Assembly: GCA_019429425.1 (NCBI GenBank)
Contig: JAHYIU010000007.1
Location: forward strand, 1 to 53,858
Direction: 5' to 3'
DNA: 53,858 bases
Source: Candidatus Syntrophosphaera sp.
GTDB taxonomy: Bacteria; Cloacimonadota; Cloacimonadia; Cloacimonadales; Cloacimonadaceae
In this document: one piece after another, positions 51,654 to 53,858 of the stretch
Layout: each line of letters opens with the position of its first letter
How positions within the stretch are numbered: the first letter of the stretch is position 1
Program-made: the position numbers and the translations under genes
The notes under the pieces: generated by a model
The model's input: the letters and a program-made list of their open reading frames with translations, nothing else
Told to the model about the DNA's origin: nothing
The model's database searches: none

Positions 51654-52050
51654 TGAACAAGATCCTCATTTTCCTGGCGCTTCTCGTTTTGACGGGGAGC
51701 ATCCAAGCCTTCGTCGGCGAGGGCGAATCCAACGTGTTTGAGATCACCCAGACCGGAGTGGAGGAATCCATCATTCCTCCGATCCAGCAGACCGGCTCCA
51801 GCGTCTGGCGCGGCTTATGAGATCATCTGGCACTACGGGCAGGACGGAGTGGGGCCCGGAACCAGTTACCGGGTGAAAGTGATCGCCGACGACTGGGCCG
51901 GGGAGGTGGCACAGCCTTTCTTTGACCCGCCCGGCGGCTTTTACGCCAGTCCCCAAAGCGTGAGCATCTCCTGCGCCACGGAAGAAGCAACGATACGCTA
52001 TACCGACGACGGCAGCGAGCCGACCGAAACAGCTACGCCGGCGGGTTTCG
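51654..52050 (+). pseudogene. Remnant of a secreted SUMF1/chitobiase-repeat protein
   Basis: A signal peptide MNKILIFLALLVLTGSIQAF starts at 51654 after AAGGAGAAAGG, but the frame stops at 51820. A second frame continues with protein-like sequence: YEIIWHYGQDGVGPGTSYRV and KVIADD resemble the beta domain of the gene at 5877-6998, and FDPPGGFYASPQSVSISCAT with IRYTDDGSEPTE matches the chitobiase-type repeats of 36512-38110. No SUMF1 part remains; the coding sequence fades into a GGAGGATTCC repeat at 52111. A decayed, truncated family member. Confidence 0.65.
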
Positions 52051-52110
52051 TCTCTGCAGGGCTATCAACTGATCGGTTCTTGGCTTTTGGAGCTTGGGCA
52101 TTGGTGGCAA

Positions 52111-52210
52111 TGTAGCCGGAGGATTCCGATCCTCCGCCTGAAAGGGGAAAAGGGAAAAAGAGAAAAAGGGGAAACCCTGTAGCCGGAGGATTCCGATCCT
52201 CCGCCTGAAG
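52111..52210. repeat. Two copies of the GTAGCCGGAGGATTCC palindrome
   Basis: TGTAGCCGGAGGATTCCGAT followed by CCTCCGCCTG at 52111-52140 and again at 52178-52207, separated by an A+G-rich run. Inverse copies are at 38191-38252. Confidence 0.85.
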
Positions 52211-52299
52211 GGAAGCGGAAGCCCCGCGAGCGGGGACCCCTGCTTTGGAAAGCTCTGGCTACATTTGCTCAAGCTGTAAGGTCCGGTCCAAATTTTCGC

Positions 52300-52305
52300 T
52301 TGACA
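52300..52305 (+). promoter_or_regulatory. -35 box of tRNA-Asp
   Basis: Consensus TTGACA about 55 bases before the tRNA. The -10 box is not clear. Confidence 0.35.
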
Positions 52306-52357
52306 GATAAGGGGGCTGCCAAAATCGTGCCCCTACAAAACATTAATTGAACAGCGC

Positions 52358-52435
52358 GGGGGCGTAGTTCAGTTTGGTTAGAACGTCTGCCTGTCACGCA
52401 GAAGGCCGCGAGTTCGAGTCTCGTCGCTCCCGCCA
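52358..52435 (+). tRNA. tRNA-Asp (anticodon GTC)
   Basis: Acceptor stem GGGGGCG pairs with CGCTCCC. The D arm is GTTCAGTTTGGTTAGAAC. Anticodon stem TCTGC/GCAGA has loop CTGTCAC, anticodon GTC at 52393-52395. T arm CGCGAGTTCGAGTCTCG. Discriminator G and encoded CCA at 52433-52435. Complete and normal. Confidence 0.97.
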
Positions 52436-52486
52436 TATACTCGGATGCCTGCAAAGGCATCCATTTTTTTTAATAGGAAGCGTTTC

Positions 52487-53704
52487 ATGCCGTTGATCAT
52501 CTTTCGCCTGTTCAGCCGGATCCTGGAGATTCTGATCATCCCCCTCTATCCCTTGCTGTATCTATTTCTCGGGTTGAAACAATACCAGGCGGCATTGAAC
52601 TACAATTCCACAAGCAGCGAAAAGGGGATTCTGATCCATGCCGCTTCCGTGGGCGAAGTGAACGCTGTAAAACCCTTGCTGAAAGCGCTGCAGGAGAGGC
52701 ATCCGGAGAAGAAGATCGTGGTCACCACCACCACGGTCAGCGGACTGGCGCAGGCCAGAAACCTTGGCGTGCCGGCGCATCTGGCGGTTCTGGACCTGCC
52801 CTGGCTGCGCAAAAAACAGCTGCAGGCGATCGATCCCGGCTTGATCATCATCGTGGAAACCGAGATCTGGCCAAATCTGCTGGACCAGGCCAGAGCGCAG
52901 GGCCGGGACGTGGTTTTCGTGAACGCGCGGATGTCCGCCCATACGCTGAGGCGATATCTAAGGCTGAAATGGCTGTGGCGTTACCTGCAGGCTCCGGTGA
53001 AGGCGGTTTTCACCCAATCCGAAGCCGACGCGGAGAGATTCCGGCAGCTTTTTTCCATCCCGGTCCACAACGCCGGAAACCTGAAATTCGCCATCCAGCT
53101 TCCGGAATACGATGTTTATGCGACGCGCGAGAAGTACGGCTACCGGCAGCAGGATTTCCTCATCTGCCTGGGCAGTTCGCGGCCTGGGGAGGAGAAGCTG
53201 CTTCAGTCCATCCTGCCAGCTCTAAAGTTGGGTATCGCGAACCTGAAGTTCATCATCGCCATCCGCCATCCCAAAAGGGCGGCTGAGGTCCAGGCCCTGT
53301 TTCCCGGGCACGCGCTGTTTTCCCAATTGCCGGTTGGAGCGGGCGCGGAAGTCCTGTTGGTGGACACGATCGGCCATCTGAACGAGTTTTACGCCATCTG
53401 CGACATCGCCATCGTGGGTGGCTCTTTTTATGATTTTGGCGGCCACAATCCGCTGGAGCCGGCATTCTATGCCAAACCCGTGATCATGGGCCCGCATCAC
53501 AGTTCCTGCTCCGCGTCTGTGCTTAATCTGCAGTCTCATTCGGCGATCCAGATCTCCAGCGCGGAAGAGCTGGCCAAGGATATCGTGTCCCTGTACGATC
53601 ATCCCGAAAGGCGTGCCAGTCTGGGGCGCAACGCCAAAAAATGCGTTGACAGGAACAGCCGCTCCCTGGAAAATCACTTGCGAGGTTTGGAACCATGGCT
53701 ATGA
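52487..53704 (+). CDS. waaA: 3-deoxy-D-manno-octulosonic acid (Kdo) transferase
   Basis: 405 aa, GT30 family. Adds Kdo from CMP-Kdo to lipid IVA at the inner face of the cytoplasmic membrane. N-terminal membrane anchor (IIFRLFSRILEILIIPLYPL). Then the catalytic region ILIHAASVGEVNAVKPLLKA (Glu acting as base), VVTTTTVSGLAQA, VETEIWPNLL, VNARMSAHTLRRY, LGSSRPGEEKL, VGGSFYDFGGHNPLEPAFY and KPVIMGPH. ATG at 52487 with GGAAG upstream; a longer in-frame start at 52445 begins inside the tRNA flank. Its presence shows that the organism makes LPS-type lipid A. Confidence 0.95.
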   Translation: MPLIIFRLFSRILEILIIPLYPLLYLFLGLKQYQAALNYNSTSSEKGILIHAASVGEVNAVKPLLKALQERHPEKKIVVTTTTVSGLAQARNLGVPAHLAVLDLPWLRKKQLQAIDPGLIIIVETEIWPNLLDQARAQGRDVVFVNARMSAHTLRRYLRLKWLWRYLQAPVKAVFTQSEADAERFRQLFSIPVHNAGNLKFAIQLPEYDVYATREKYGYRQQDFLICLGSSRPGEEKLLQSILPALKLGIANLKFIIAIRHPKRAAEVQALFPGHALFSQLPVGAGAEVLLVDTIGHLNEFYAICDIAIVGGSFYDFGGHNPLEPAFYAKPVIMGPHHSSCSASVLNLQSHSAIQISSAEELAKDIVSLYDHPERRASLGRNAKKCVDRNSRSLENHLRGLEPWL

Positions 53705-53858
53705 TTACAGAACGTGAAGCGATGTTTTATGAACAAAGGGGGGAAAACAGGGTCCGCTGTTTGCTTTGCCCGCATTGCTGCGAACTGGAGACAGGGGAGA
53801 GGGGTCGATGCCGTGGCCGGCAAAACATAGGCGGCAAGCTGATCGCGACCAATTATGG
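53695..53858 (+). CDS. amrS: AmmeMemoRadiSam-system radical SAM enzyme (5' part)
   Basis: 55 residues to the window edge. CLLCPHCCELETGERGRCRG matches the N-terminus of AmrS-type proteins (C-x2-C-x2-C-x8-C with RGRQN and GGKLIATNYG). These radical SAM proteins occur with AmmeMemoRadiSam partners A and B; the radical SAM CxxxCxxC would lie beyond the edge. The start is taken at 53695 (GAGG 9 bases upstream); the ATG at 53701, overlapping the waaA stop as ATGA, is equally possible. Confidence 0.75.
   Translation, partial: MAMITEREAMFYEQRGENRVRCLLCPHCCELETGERGRCRGRQNIGGKLIATNY

Noticed and set aside
52141-52177. Purine-rich run as a possible regulatory RNA
   Set aside because: It is a low-complexity A/G stretch between two repeat copies without structure.

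Overview
The window looks like a chromosomal segment of an anaerobic, diderm bacterium, probably of the Cloacimonadota (WWE1) or a neighbouring FCB-group lineage. This is inferred from several features. There is a very large SprA-like outer-membrane protein (29673-35936). Secreted proteins end in 'HPNPFNPST / VYNLRGQLV' type sorting domains (44684-46297, 46558-49452). There is a Kdo transferase for LPS (52487-53704), and SUMF1-type and beta-propeller secreted proteins. I could not run a database search, so the taxonomy is a hypothesis. Most of the window is visibly G+C-rich; the stretch from about 8.8 to 17.9 kb is visibly more A+T-rich.

Layout. 1-1751: end of a DMT-type transporter gene and a TPR lipoprotein, both on the minus strand. 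1992-5854: complete pyrB-pyrC-pyrK-pyrD operon for UMP synthesis. 5877-7771: two coupled secreted-protein genes (SUMF1 domain; Fn3-like). 7949-8037: an 89-bp palindromic repeat. 8312-8663: tmRNA. 8817-17932: an A+T-rich cluster whose core I read as anaerobic ergothioneine biosynthesis (EanB rhodanese and EanA/EgtD histidine methyltransferase). It also holds two unusual multi-domain Fe-S enzymes, a MerA/Lpd-like flavoprotein and a split RibD-like reductase. 18047-22222: rpsO, pnp, ahcY. 22226-25058: NusG/RfaH-like factor, sugar-nucleotide epimerase and UDP-glucose dehydrogenase. 25221-29663: Fe-S aldo/keto reductase, rocD, era, coaX. 29673-35936: SprA-like protein.

35937-41734 is an accessory region. 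It holds a SUMF1 lipoprotein, a small unrecognised gene, a decayed gene broken by a 97-bp direct repeat, a 262-bp element bounded by a perfect 38-bp inverted repeat, several modular hairpin elements and a 58-aa gene with a strong ribosome-binding site. 41735-46297 (minus strand) is a probable surface O-acetylation operon (beta-propeller protein, SGNH hydrolase, MBOAT). 46558-50877 carries an M14 carboxypeptidase, a DUF192 lipoprotein and a divergent polysaccharide deacetylase. 50878-52357 is repeat-rich with a pseudogene. The end carries tRNA-Asp, waaA and the start of an AmmeMemoRadiSam radical SAM gene.

The most interesting part is 8817-17932. EanA would trimethylate histidine. EanB would insert sulfur from a persulfide on its single C-terminal cysteine. 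The flavoprotein and the CDGSH/[4Fe-4S]/Rieske fusion enzymes could supply or tune electrons or sulfane sulfur. AhcY, encoded nearby at 20819-22222, would clear the S-adenosylhomocysteine from methylation. The link between the Fe-S fusions and ergothioneine is inferred from gene order only.
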